The notes under the pieces: generated by a model | What the model was told of the DNA's origin: nothing | The model's input: only the letters and a program-made list of their open reading frames with translations | The model's database searches: none | Translations under genes and position numbers: made by a program | In this document: one piece after another, positions 1-4,748 of the stretch | How the letters are laid out: each line of letters opens with the position of its first letter | How positions within the stretch are numbered: position 1 is the first letter of the stretch | Source of the DNA: Nitrososphaeria archaeon | GTDB lineage: Archaea > Thermoproteota > Nitrososphaeria > Geothermarchaeales > JDFR-13 | Reading direction: 5' to 3' | Assembly (NCBI GenBank): GCA_027000765.1 | Contig: JALTNJ010000057.1 | Coordinates: forward strand, 1-7,187 | DNA: 7,187 nucleotides

Positions 1-1
1 A

Positions 2-307
2 CTTATCCTATTTTTAGCCTATTTAGGATACCTTGTCCTAAGAGCATCAATAGAAGACCTCGATAAAAAGAGATCGATTTCCTCTGTATATTCTATAATG
101 GCTTTTGTAACAATACCATTAAGTTACGTCTCAACTAAAATTTTCAGGTCGATTCACCCATTACCAGAATTGTCTCCAGAGATGCGTCTCTTCCTCTATA
201 TATCATTTATAGTGAATTTAGTAATTTTCTTCTCTCTTCTAAGCAACCTGTACACTAAGTTTACAATTAAGGAAAAAATGTTGTTAGGAGGTGATGGATA
301 TGATTGA
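2..307 (+). CDS. ccmC: CcmC, haem-handling membrane protein of cytochrome c maturation (3' part, start outside window)
   Basis: The open frame enters from the left edge and ends at TGA 305-307, giving the last 101 residues. CcmC is a polytopic membrane protein with an external tryptophan-rich domain; it binds haem through two histidines and passes it to CcmE. The fragment has a membrane segment at the edge (LILFLAYLGYLVL), a charged loop (EDLDKKR), a second membrane segment, then a loop with SIHPLP. The histidine of that loop (codon 155-157) matches the second external haem-ligand histidine of CcmC, normally in a TLHQ-type context. A last membrane segment (LFLYISFIVNLVIFFSLL) precedes a charged tail. 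The ATG at 98 is internal, because the frame stays open and CcmC-like upstream of it. The assignment rests on these features together with the ccmE, ccmA and ccmB genes that follow. The WxWD haem motif would lie upstream and cannot be checked. The gene overlaps the next small gene by 8 bases. Confidence 0.83.
   Translation, partial: LILFLAYLGYLVLRASIEDLDKKRSISSVYSIMAFVTIPLSYVSTKIFRSIHPLPELSPEMRLFLYISFIVNLVIFFSLLSNLYTKFTIKEKMLLGGDGYD
287..295 (+). promoter_or_regulatory. Strong Shine-Dalgarno box for the ccmD-like gene
   Basis: GGAGGTGAT, a near-perfect complement of the archaeal 16S rRNA 3' end, lies inside the last codons of ccmC and stops four bases before the ATG at 300. Since the box is in ccmC coding sequence, it is the best single argument that the 31-codon frame starting at 300 is translated. 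Confidence 0.75.
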
Positions 308-395
308 GGTATATATCTCATATGTAATTTATTGGGTTTCCCTGTTTATAGTCGTTGTATATGCGATTCGTAATCCAAAGGAGGTGGAAAAATAA
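300..395 (+). CDS. ccmD: CcmD-like single-span membrane microprotein (31 aa)
   Basis: A 31-codon frame, ATG 300-302 to TAA 393-395, lies between ccmC and ccmE. It overlaps the ccmC 3' end by 8 bases and shares one base with the ccmE start (TAATG). The product begins MIEVYISYVIYWVSLF, has one hydrophobic span at about residues 6-22, and ends in a charged tail (RNPKEVEK). Bacterial CcmD is also tiny, has one membrane span with aromatic residues at its N-terminal side and a basic tail, sits between ccmC and ccmE, and stabilises the CcmC-haem-CcmE complex. Position, size, topology and a perfect Shine-Dalgarno box at 287-295 all fit. Sequence similarity of so short a protein is weak evidence, so the name is inferred mainly from synteny. 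It could instead be a lineage-specific membrane microprotein. At this length automatic gene callers could easily miss it. Confidence 0.68.
   Translation: MIEVYISYVIYWVSLFIVVVYAIRNPKEVEK
380..386 (+). promoter_or_regulatory. Shine-Dalgarno box for ccmE
   Basis: GGAGGTG lies eight bases before the ccmE ATG at 395, inside the 3' end of the ccmD-like frame. It fixes the ccmE start and shows that these packed genes are translated from internal ribosome binding sites. Confidence 0.75.
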
Positions 396-781
396 TGAAG
401 AGAGAATATAAAGCTCTTATAGTGGGTGCCGTAGGAGGGATCATATTACTTCTTCTAGCCCTAACTATTTTAGGGTCCAATCAATATCTAACTGTATCCG
501 AGCTATATACAGAAAACGTGAAGAACAAGTATATCGTTGTAATGGGTAAGGTTGTAAACAATAGCATCTCCTATTCACCAGATCAAATTGAGTTCGTTAT
601 ATATGATGAGAATTCAACTAAACACGAGTCTGTAAAAGTAGTATATGTGGGCGATAAAAACATAGATGTTTATGATGGCGCGATAGTCGTAGTTAAAGGC
701 CGTTTTGACGGTGAGACAATTATAGCCACCGAAGTATTGACCAAATGTCCTTCTACATATAAGCCTGCTCCAGTAGAATAA
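395..781 (+). CDS. ccmE: CcmE, haem chaperone of cytochrome c maturation, archaeal CxxxY type
   Basis: CcmE is the membrane-anchored OB-fold chaperone that takes haem from CcmC and delivers it for attachment to apocytochrome c on the outer face of the membrane. The 128-residue product has an N-terminal anchor (about residues 7-27, positive residues before it), then a beta-rich domain with YIVVMGKVV and VVVKGRFDGETIIATEVL, which follow the CcmE OB-fold pattern. Bacterial CcmE ends in a flexible region where a histidine in HxxxY binds haem covalently. Here the matching position is Cys118 in CPSTY, with Tyr122 retained, so the motif is CxxxY. This Cys variant is known for archaeal and some bacterial System I clusters. 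The short tail KPAPVE resembles the proline-rich tail of other CcmE proteins. The start is fixed by GGAGGTG at 380-386. The ccmA gene follows after 23 bases in the same unit. Confidence 0.9.
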   Translation: MKREYKALIVGAVGGIILLLLALTILGSNQYLTVSELYTENVKNKYIVVMGKVVNNSISYSPDQIEFVIYDENSTKHESVKVVYVGDKNIDVYDGAIVVVKGRFDGETIIATEVLTKCPSTYKPAPVE

Positions 782-804
782 AACTTCCAATTAAGGCGTA
801 GATC

Positions 805-1458
805 ATGCAATACAGCATTACAGTGAGAAACGTATGGAAAATGTTAGGGTATAAATGGATTCTCAAAGACGTCTCACTCGACATTCTATCAAGTTGCCTT
901 ACATACATATATGGATCCAATGGATCTGGAAAATCCACGTTTTTAAAGATGTTAGGTGGCCTATGGAAACCTACTAAAGGCAAGATACATATACTAGGTT
1001 ATCCACCTACTTCACCTGTTGCAAAGAAATTAGTGGGTATTGTGGTGCATGAGAACATCTTGTACGATGAGCTTACCGTGCTAGAAAACATCCGATTTCA
1101 CTTAGGGTTCTATCCTTCGTATAATAAGAACTGGGTAAAGGAGGTGCTGAACCTATTAGATATTAATAAGGTTATAAATAAGAAGGTTAAGGAGTTATCT
1201 TTCGGATGGAAACGCCGTATAAATATAGCTAGGGCTTTACTTCATAGCCCTAAGATTCTTATTATTGATGAGCCGCTAACAGGGCTGGATGATGCTGGCC
1301 GGGCTTCTGTAAAGAGAGTTATCCGTTATATAATTAACCAAGGGGGAACTGCTATTGTAGCTTCTCCGGAGATAGACAAGGAGCTTGTAGAGGACGTTGA
1401 CTATATTTTCTACGAGGTTTCGGATAAAAGGATCTTCTTACAAGGTGGTTTCTTATGA
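805..1458 (+). CDS. ccmA: CcmA, ATPase of the CcmAB transporter for holo-CcmE release
   Basis: This 217-residue ABC ATPase pairs with CcmB; in System I, ATP hydrolysis is needed to release holo-CcmE from CcmC. Walker A is GSNGSGKST (residues 37-45, Lys43), the signature loop is LSFGW (131-135), Walker B is ILIIDE (151-156, Glu156 catalytic), and the D-loop is LTGLDD. The segment HENILYDELTVLENIRFH (82-99) matches the CcmA Q-loop region, with Glu83 where E. coli CcmA has Gln. The H-loop region reads IVASPEID, so the usual histidine is absent and Pro188 occupies the approximate place. The ATG at 805 has only a weak AAGG-like ribosome binding site upstream. The gene ends in an ATGA overlap with ccmB at 1455-1458, indicating coupled translation. 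On sequence alone it could be a generic ABC ATPase, but length and neighbours make CcmA firm. Confidence 0.88.
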   Translation: MQYSITVRNVWKMLGYKWILKDVSLDILSSCLTYIYGSNGSGKSTFLKMLGGLWKPTKGKIHILGYPPTSPVAKKLVGIVVHENILYDELTVLENIRFHLGFYPSYNKNWVKEVLNLLDINKVINKKVKELSFGWKRRINIARALLHSPKILIIDEPLTGLDDAGRASVKRVIRYIINQGGTAIVASPEIDKELVEDVDYIFYEVSDKRIFLQGGFL

Positions 1459-2108
1459 GCCTCCTAAAAAAACTGTACCTACTACTTCTAAAGGACTTTC
1501 TTGTAGAGCTAAGAAGGTCTTATGAAATAATTTCTATAATTGCTTTTCCCATTGTGGCTACCACCATATTCAGCATTCTAAATCCTCAGGCATCAACAAT
1601 GAGCTCGCTAAGTTTCATTCTTATAATTTCGTTGTTAGCAACACTGTTTATAACAACTACTTCATTTATAAGAGAATACGAAAAGACAACTATCTATTAT
1701 TTAAGGTCATTACCTTTAACAGCAGCTACTCTTTTCACCGCAAAATATCTATATACATTTTTAATCGTATTACTTGTGACCCTTGCAACAGTAGGTAGTA
1801 TAGTAATATTTTCGGGATTTCTAGAAATAAATCTCTCTATACTAGCCCTTCTACTGTTGTATACAGCGAATTTAGCAGCCATTTCCTCATTTGTATCTGC
1901 CTTAACGATGTATTCTGAGGGGAAATACGTGCTAATACCACTTATAACAATTGTCTATTCCTTCCCTATCATCTTATTATCTTCTTCCATCATCAATAAA
2001 TTATCTATTTATGAAGAAATCTATTGGGAGCTTTCAATTCTTGGTCTTCATTTAATAGCATTTATGATTTTCGCTGTTTTTCTATCTGAAATAATCATTG
2101 AAGAATGA
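1455..2108 (+). CDS. ccmB: CcmB, membrane subunit of the CcmAB transporter
   Basis: The 217-residue product has a short cytoplasmic N-terminus (LLKDFLVELRRSYE, the CcmB-like KD...ELR start) and about six hydrophobic spans near residues 22-43, 51-72, 98-121, 127-150, 158-182 and 193-213, ending in an acidic tail. The loop FIREYEKTTIYYLRSLPLT (71-89) matches the conserved CcmB region after span 2, where family members read approximately F.REYE.G.L..L...P. The length is close to that of bacterial CcmB. CcmB forms the membrane part of the CcmA2B complex, which interacts with CcmC and CcmE. Its start overlaps the ccmA stop by four bases, so stoichiometric expression is likely. It is the last gene of the operon visible here: no + strand gene follows for about 400 bases. 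Confidence 0.86.
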   Translation: MSLLKKLYLLLLKDFLVELRRSYEIISIIAFPIVATTIFSILNPQASTMSSLSFILIISLLATLFITTTSFIREYEKTTIYYLRSLPLTAATLFTAKYLYTFLIVLLVTLATVGSIVIFSGFLEINLSILALLLLYTANLAAISSFVSALTMYSEGKYVLIPLITIVYSFPIILLSSSIINKLSIYEEIYWELSILGLHLIAFMIFAVFLSEIIIEE

Positions 2109-2223
2109 TTTACTACAGAGCATGACGATTAAACTATATGGCAATTATATTAGGAGAAGGCTATTTTTCTGAGATCTCTTATCTCATTGAATAGCATAGT
2201 TGCATTGTCTAATACTACGTTTC
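2109..2223. other. Intergenic region between convergent ccmB and the small zinc-protein gene
   Basis: This 115-bp AT-rich stretch contains a T run (TATTTTTCT near 2163-2169) that could help end ccm transcription. I found no convincing structured RNA. An ATGACGA at about 2122-2128 with a CTGA about 40 bases later is a poor C/D-box sRNA candidate. The minus strand carries a short open frame (2150-2236) discussed among the findings. Confidence 0.5.
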
Positions 2224-2448
2224 CTATTCCGGATATTTACAGTGGATTACTCCTCGTATTCTCCTAGCGAAATACTCACACACCATACAGATCATTGGAG
2301 ACTGTTCCTTATTGTTCATAGGGCAAAAGAGAATCTCCTTTTTCATAAACTTCACTTTTCTTTCTATACCTAGTCTCTTAATTTCTTCCCTTATCTCTTT
2401 AGGCACTCTAATAGTTTTGTCGACTTTCTTCACAGGAATATGTCTCAT
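2224..2448 (-). CDS. Small four-cysteine, probably zinc-binding protein (74 aa), function unknown
   Basis: The basic N-terminal half (MRHIPVKKVDKTIRVPKEIREEIKRLG split over residues 1-27) resembles the strand-helix start of ribbon-helix-helix proteins (KTIRVPKEIREEIK). The C-terminal half has Cys42, Cys54, Cys57 and Cys70 in the spacing C-x11-C-x2-C-x12-C, suggesting one zinc site around FCPMNN, ICMVCEYFARR and IHCKYPE. I do not recognise a named family; small archaeal proteins of this style are often putative nucleic-acid-binding regulators, which is inference. Supporting a real gene are the ordered cysteines, charged codon use, isolation from other genes, and an A/T-rich TATA-like element (2471-2480) about 27 bases upstream of the ATG. 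No clear Shine-Dalgarno box precedes the ATG, so the mRNA may be nearly leaderless. The gene is divergent from the aldolase gene. Confidence 0.68.
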   Translation of the reverse strand: MRHIPVKKVDKTIRVPKEIREEIKRLGIERKVKFMKKEILFCPMNNKEQSPMICMVCEYFARRIRGVIHCKYPE

Positions 2449-2470
2449 GTTAAATATTAAGACCTAGATA

Positions 2471-2480
2471 TGATATTTTA
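2471..2480 (-). promoter_or_regulatory. Candidate TATA box for the four-cysteine protein gene
   Basis: On the minus strand this reads TAAAATATCA, centred about 27 bases upstream of the ATG at 2448. That spacing would place transcription start at or next to the start codon. The call rests only on composition and spacing. Confidence 0.35.
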
Positions 2481-2482
2481 CC

Positions 2483-2490
2483 TTTAACTA
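2483..2490 (+). promoter_or_regulatory. Candidate TATA box for the aldolase gene
   Basis: TTTAACTA is centred about 39 bases upstream of the ATG at 2526. Initiation some 26 bases downstream would give a short leader of about 14 bases that still includes GGTGA at 2515-2519. It is one of several A/T-rich possibilities in this 77-bp divergent promoter region. Confidence 0.28.
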
Positions 2491-2514
2491 TTATTCCAAG
2501 CTATTTGTGTTTAT

Positions 2515-2519
2515 GGTGA
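2515..2519 (+). promoter_or_regulatory. Shine-Dalgarno box for the class II aldolase
   Basis: GGTGA is separated by six bases from the ATG at 2526. It supports this start over the out-of-frame ATG at 2513. Confidence 0.55.
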
Positions 2520-2525
2520 ACAAAA

Positions 2526-3080
2526 ATGGGTATTAAACCCTACGTTCTCTCCTCTTTTCTCAGGAAACTTGTTTGGCTTGGTAAGGAAGCTTATAGTCAT
2601 GGATATGTAGTAGCCAATGGGGGAAACTTGAGTTGTAGAATAGATGACTTTATAGTAATTAAAAAAAGCGGTTGTTCTTTGGGTTCATTAACACCACAAG
2701 ATTTCCTAATAAGTTCTCTAATTAAAGAAAGGGTTAGAGGAGCCTCTATCGACTATAAAATACATCGAGCGATATACCTAAATAGTACATCCACGTTTGT
2801 GTTACATGCTCATCCAGAGAATGTTATCAGGCTCTCTATCCAAACAGGAGATTCTTTTTCTCCACTGGATTTTGAAAGCAAATATTATCTTGGAAACAAA
2901 ATCCCCATTGTCTCTGGAGATCATAAAAGTATTCATAGAAAAATGGGTCCATTATCATCTAAAAATAAAATAATAATTGAAAAAGGTCACGGAGTCTATA
3001 TACATGGAAAATGTGTTATAGAGTTATTTCGGGATTTAGAAAGACTGGAGCATGCAGCAAAAATAATGTTAAAAAAATAG
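2526..3080 (+). CDS. Class II aldolase (L-fuculose-phosphate aldolase / MtnB-like fold)
   Basis: The 184-residue protein is a full-length class II aldolase/adducin domain, a zinc enzyme family that cleaves sugar 1-phosphates to dihydroxyacetone phosphate plus an aldehyde, or dehydrates MTRu-1-P in MtnB. The phosphate-binding region is NGGNLSCR (31-38) and IKKSGCSLG (45-53). Zinc ligands are His94 and His96 (HAHPEN) and His155 (GHGVYIHG). The position that is usually the catalytic/metal Glu (in an SSE...H context) is Asp76 in ASIDYKIHRAIY. The C-terminal helix LERLEHAAKIML is typical. The adjacent mtnA gene suggests a 5-substituted ribulose 1-phosphate, such as 5-methylthioribulose or 5-deoxyribulose 1-phosphate, as substrate. 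That is inference: fuculose-type aldolase, MtnB-type dehydratase and other sugar-phosphate activities are open. It ends 17 bases from the convergent mtnA stop. The start is supported by GGTGA at 2515-2519. Confidence 0.82.
   Translation: MGIKPYVLSSFLRKLVWLGKEAYSHGYVVANGGNLSCRIDDFIVIKKSGCSLGSLTPQDFLISSLIKERVRGASIDYKIHRAIYLNSTSTFVLHAHPENVIRLSIQTGDSFSPLDFESKYYLGNKIPIVSGDHKSIHRKMGPLSSKNKIIIEKGHGVYIHGKCVIELFRDLERLEHAAKIMLKK
3071..3077 (-). terminator. Candidate T-run terminator of mtnA
   Basis: Read on the minus strand, a run of seven T lies about 20 bases past the mtnA stop, with more T-rich sequence after it. Archaeal termination typically uses such T runs. It sits inside the 3' end of the convergent aldolase gene, so the transcripts probably overlap. 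Confidence 0.4.
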
Positions 3081-3097
3081 GGTCCTTGGGTAACAGT

Positions 3098-4135
3098 CTA
3101 TCTCTCCTCTCTTATTTTGTTGAAAAGTCTCTTGATACTCTCCTCAAATGGAGGATACAATACTTCATATTCAGTAACTATCCCGGTTATATATTCCGGA
3201 GGCGTTTCGTCAAATGCTGGATTAAAGGTTCTTATCGTCTCTGGCGCAATTTGACATTCAGAAACATATATAATTTCCTTTGCATCTCTCTCCTCTATTT
3301 CAACCTCAGCTCTACTACTTTTTAAATCGAAAGTTGATGTAGGCGCCACTGTATAAAACTCTATCCCCATTTCTTTAGCTAATATCGCAATCTGAAAAGT
3401 CCCTATCTTATTATATAGTGTCCCGTCTCCCAGTATCCTGTCTGCTCCCAGTAATACTTTAGTTATTCCTTTTGTCTTCATAGTATGTGCCACGGCGGTA
3501 TCGGGTATAAGATATGCATCCACTCCTTCCTCCACCAACTCAAACGCAGTTAATCTCGCACCTTGTAACTTAGGTCTTGTCTCTGTAGCATACACCTTAA
3601 TCTTCTTACCAAGCCTGTGGGCCATAATAATCACGCCAAGAGCGGTTCCTACTGAAACCGTTGCCAAAGAGCCTGTATTACAATGTGTCAAAATTATATC
3701 TCCATCTTCAATAATTGATTGACCAACTTCTGCCATCTTTTTGTTTATCTCAATATCCTTATTCATCATTTTAATAGCATATTCTATAGTTGCCTTTGCA
3801 GGATCAGAAGATTTTTCTGCTATATCTAGAACGCTGTTGATGGCGTTAAAGAGATTAACTGCGGTTGGCCGTGTCCTTCTCAAGGTCTCTGCAGCCTCAT
3901 GTAGTTCGGAGAGAACCTTATCCCTCTTATCATATCTATGCTTATGGGCTACAAGAGCGAGTCCTAAAGCGGCCGTAACCCCTATGAGAGGTGCTCCCCT
4001 TACACGCATATTTATAATAGCCTCTGCCACATCATTTATATTCTCCAAGGTTTTATAGACCAGTTTCTTAGGAAGCTTTGTCTGATCGATGATAACTATC
4101 TTACCATTTTTCCAGTATATGCTTTGTAAAGGCAT
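3098..4135 (-). CDS. mtnA: MtnA, methylthioribose-1-phosphate isomerase (eIF2B-related)
   Basis: MtnA converts 5-methylthioribose 1-phosphate (or a 5-deoxy analogue) to the ribulose 1-phosphate in salvage of methylthioadenosine. The 345-residue product is standard length. It starts like the family (SIYWKNGKIVIIDQTKLP), has MRVRGAPLIGVTAALGLAL (43-61) for phosphate binding, THCNTGSLATVSVGTALGVI (150-169) with catalytic Cys152, TETRPKLQGARLTAFEL (184-200), and GADRILGDGTLYNKIGT (230-246) with catalytic Asp232, then the FYTVAPTSTFD block (260-270). All key residues are present. The related archaeal ribose-1,5-bisphosphate isomerase is an alternative, but the DQT.LP start and overall length favour MtnA. 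Upstream, a TATA-like stretch (4161-4170) lies about 30 bases from the ATG and no Shine-Dalgarno box is visible, suggesting a very short leader. It is convergent with the aldolase gene and divergent from endA. Confidence 0.93.
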   Translation of the reverse strand: MPLQSIYWKNGKIVIIDQTKLPKKLVYKTLENINDVAEAIINMRVRGAPLIGVTAALGLALVAHKHRYDKRDKVLSELHEAAETLRRTRPTAVNLFNAINSVLDIAEKSSDPAKATIEYAIKMMNKDIEINKKMAEVGQSIIEDGDIILTHCNTGSLATVSVGTALGVIIMAHRLGKKIKVYATETRPKLQGARLTAFELVEEGVDAYLIPDTAVAHTMKTKGITKVLLGADRILGDGTLYNKIGTFQIAILAKEMGIEFYTVAPTSTFDLKSSRAEVEIEERDAKEIIYVSECQIAPETIRTFNPAFDETPPEYITGIVTEYEVLYPPFEESIKRLFNKIREER

Positions 4136-4160
4136 AAAAAAATAATCGGTTGATGAATTA

Positions 4161-4170
4161 GAAAAATATG
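4161..4170 (-). promoter_or_regulatory. Candidate TATA box for mtnA
   Basis: On the minus strand this reads CATATTTTTC, centred about 30 bases upstream of the mtnA ATG. It lies in the 97-bp divergent region shared with the endA-like gene. The call is based on composition and spacing only. Confidence 0.35.
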
Positions 4171-4188
4171 TTGCACCATGAGGAGTAA

Positions 4189-4198
4189 ACTATTATAT
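4189..4198 (+). promoter_or_regulatory. Candidate TATA box for the endA / DGGGP synthase unit
   Basis: ACTATTATAT is centred about 39 bases upstream of the ATG at 4233. Initiation near 4220 would give a leader of roughly 13 bases. The only GGAG (4228-4231) sits one base from the ATG, too close to act as a normal ribosome binding site. Confidence 0.33.
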
Positions 4199-4232
4199 TG
4201 AGTTAGATAATTGTTTTAATTCTAGATGGAGC

Positions 4233-4748
4233 ATGAAGATTAAATTCAGGAAAGACGGGGTATTGATCACTGGAAAAGACATTCCCAGTAAACTCCATAA
4301 ATTCGGGGTGTCTAAAGAAAACGGGGTATTTATCCCTAAGCTCGCCTTCCTATACATGGTTGAAAAAGGCATGGTTACCGAAGAAGAAGGAAGCGTGCTT
4401 GAATATGACTTCCAAGTCGTTTTAAAACGATTCAAGAGGAACGATCCAAAAATATTTTCTAAGTATCTTATATTCAGGGACCTTGTTGATAGAGGATACA
4501 TGGTAATCGAAGGATATGGTAAAGCCATCGATCTTCTAGTGTATGAGAAGGGAGACTATCCTGAGAAGCCTCCGTCAATTAGAGTAATTGGAGTGGAGGA
4601 GGGTGAGCATATAAAGGTAAGTAAGATACTGGATGAGCTACACTTTAGTAACTTAAATAAAAAGCGTCTGGTTGTTGCAGTAATAGAGCGAAGAGGAGAA
4701 GTCGTATATTATGATATTAGGAGTAGCTTTGGGGATGTAGATGCGTAA
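4233..4748 (+). CDS. endA: tRNA-splicing endonuclease subunit, probably structural (beta-type)
   Basis: The archaeal tRNA endonuclease cuts the bulge-helix-bulge at intron borders in pre-tRNA. The 171-residue product has the family layout: an N-terminal domain (about 1-72), then KYLIFRDLVDRGYMVIEGYG (77-96), which matches the conserved 'KYLVYRDLRERGY.VK.G' start of the nuclease domain, and KKRLVVAVIERRGEVVYYDI (143-162), which matches the conserved C-terminal strands. The catalytic triad is Tyr-His-Lys. Tyr104 (LLVYEKG) and Lys144 can be aligned with Tyr and Lys, but the region that should hold the His reads GDYPEKPPSIRVIGV, with no histidine. Also, the usual KFGADFRVY is GYGKAIDLLVY. This suggests the non-catalytic partner of the heteromeric crenarchaeal enzyme, with the catalytic subunit encoded elsewhere. 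The product is named by family only; the symbol endA is used in that loose sense. The gene overlaps the next one by 8 bases. Confidence 0.8.
   Translation: MKIKFRKDGVLITGKDIPSKLHKFGVSKENGVFIPKLAFLYMVEKGMVTEEEGSVLEYDFQVVLKRFKRNDPKIFSKYLIFRDLVDRGYMVIEGYGKAIDLLVYEKGDYPEKPPSIRVIGVEEGEHIKVSKILDELHFSNLNKKRLVVAVIERRGEVVYYDIRSSFGDVDA

Noticed and set aside
98..307. Separate 69-residue gene starting at ATG 98
   Set aside because: The same frame is open to the left edge and reads as a CcmC membrane segment and loop before the ATG, so it is the 3' part of ccmC.
753..983. Minus-strand open frame across the ccmE/ccmA junction
   Set aside because: It lies opposite two well-supported genes and its translation shows no family-like motif.
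2122..2171. C/D-box sRNA candidate (ATGACGA followed by CTGA)
   Set aside because: The C box has a mismatch to RUGAUGA and I see no internal D' and C' boxes, so it is not supportable.
3011..3325. Plus-strand open frame across the aldolase and mtnA 3' ends
   Set aside because: It is out of frame with the aldolase and antisense to mtnA, both of which have clear motifs.
3741..4058. Plus-strand open frame antisense to mtnA
   Set aside because: The minus strand here encodes the conserved N-terminal and substrate-binding blocks of MtnA; the antisense frame is a by-product.
4150..4156. TTGATGA in the mtnA/endA promoter region as a possible C box
   Set aside because: No CTGA D box follows within 60 bases on the + strand.
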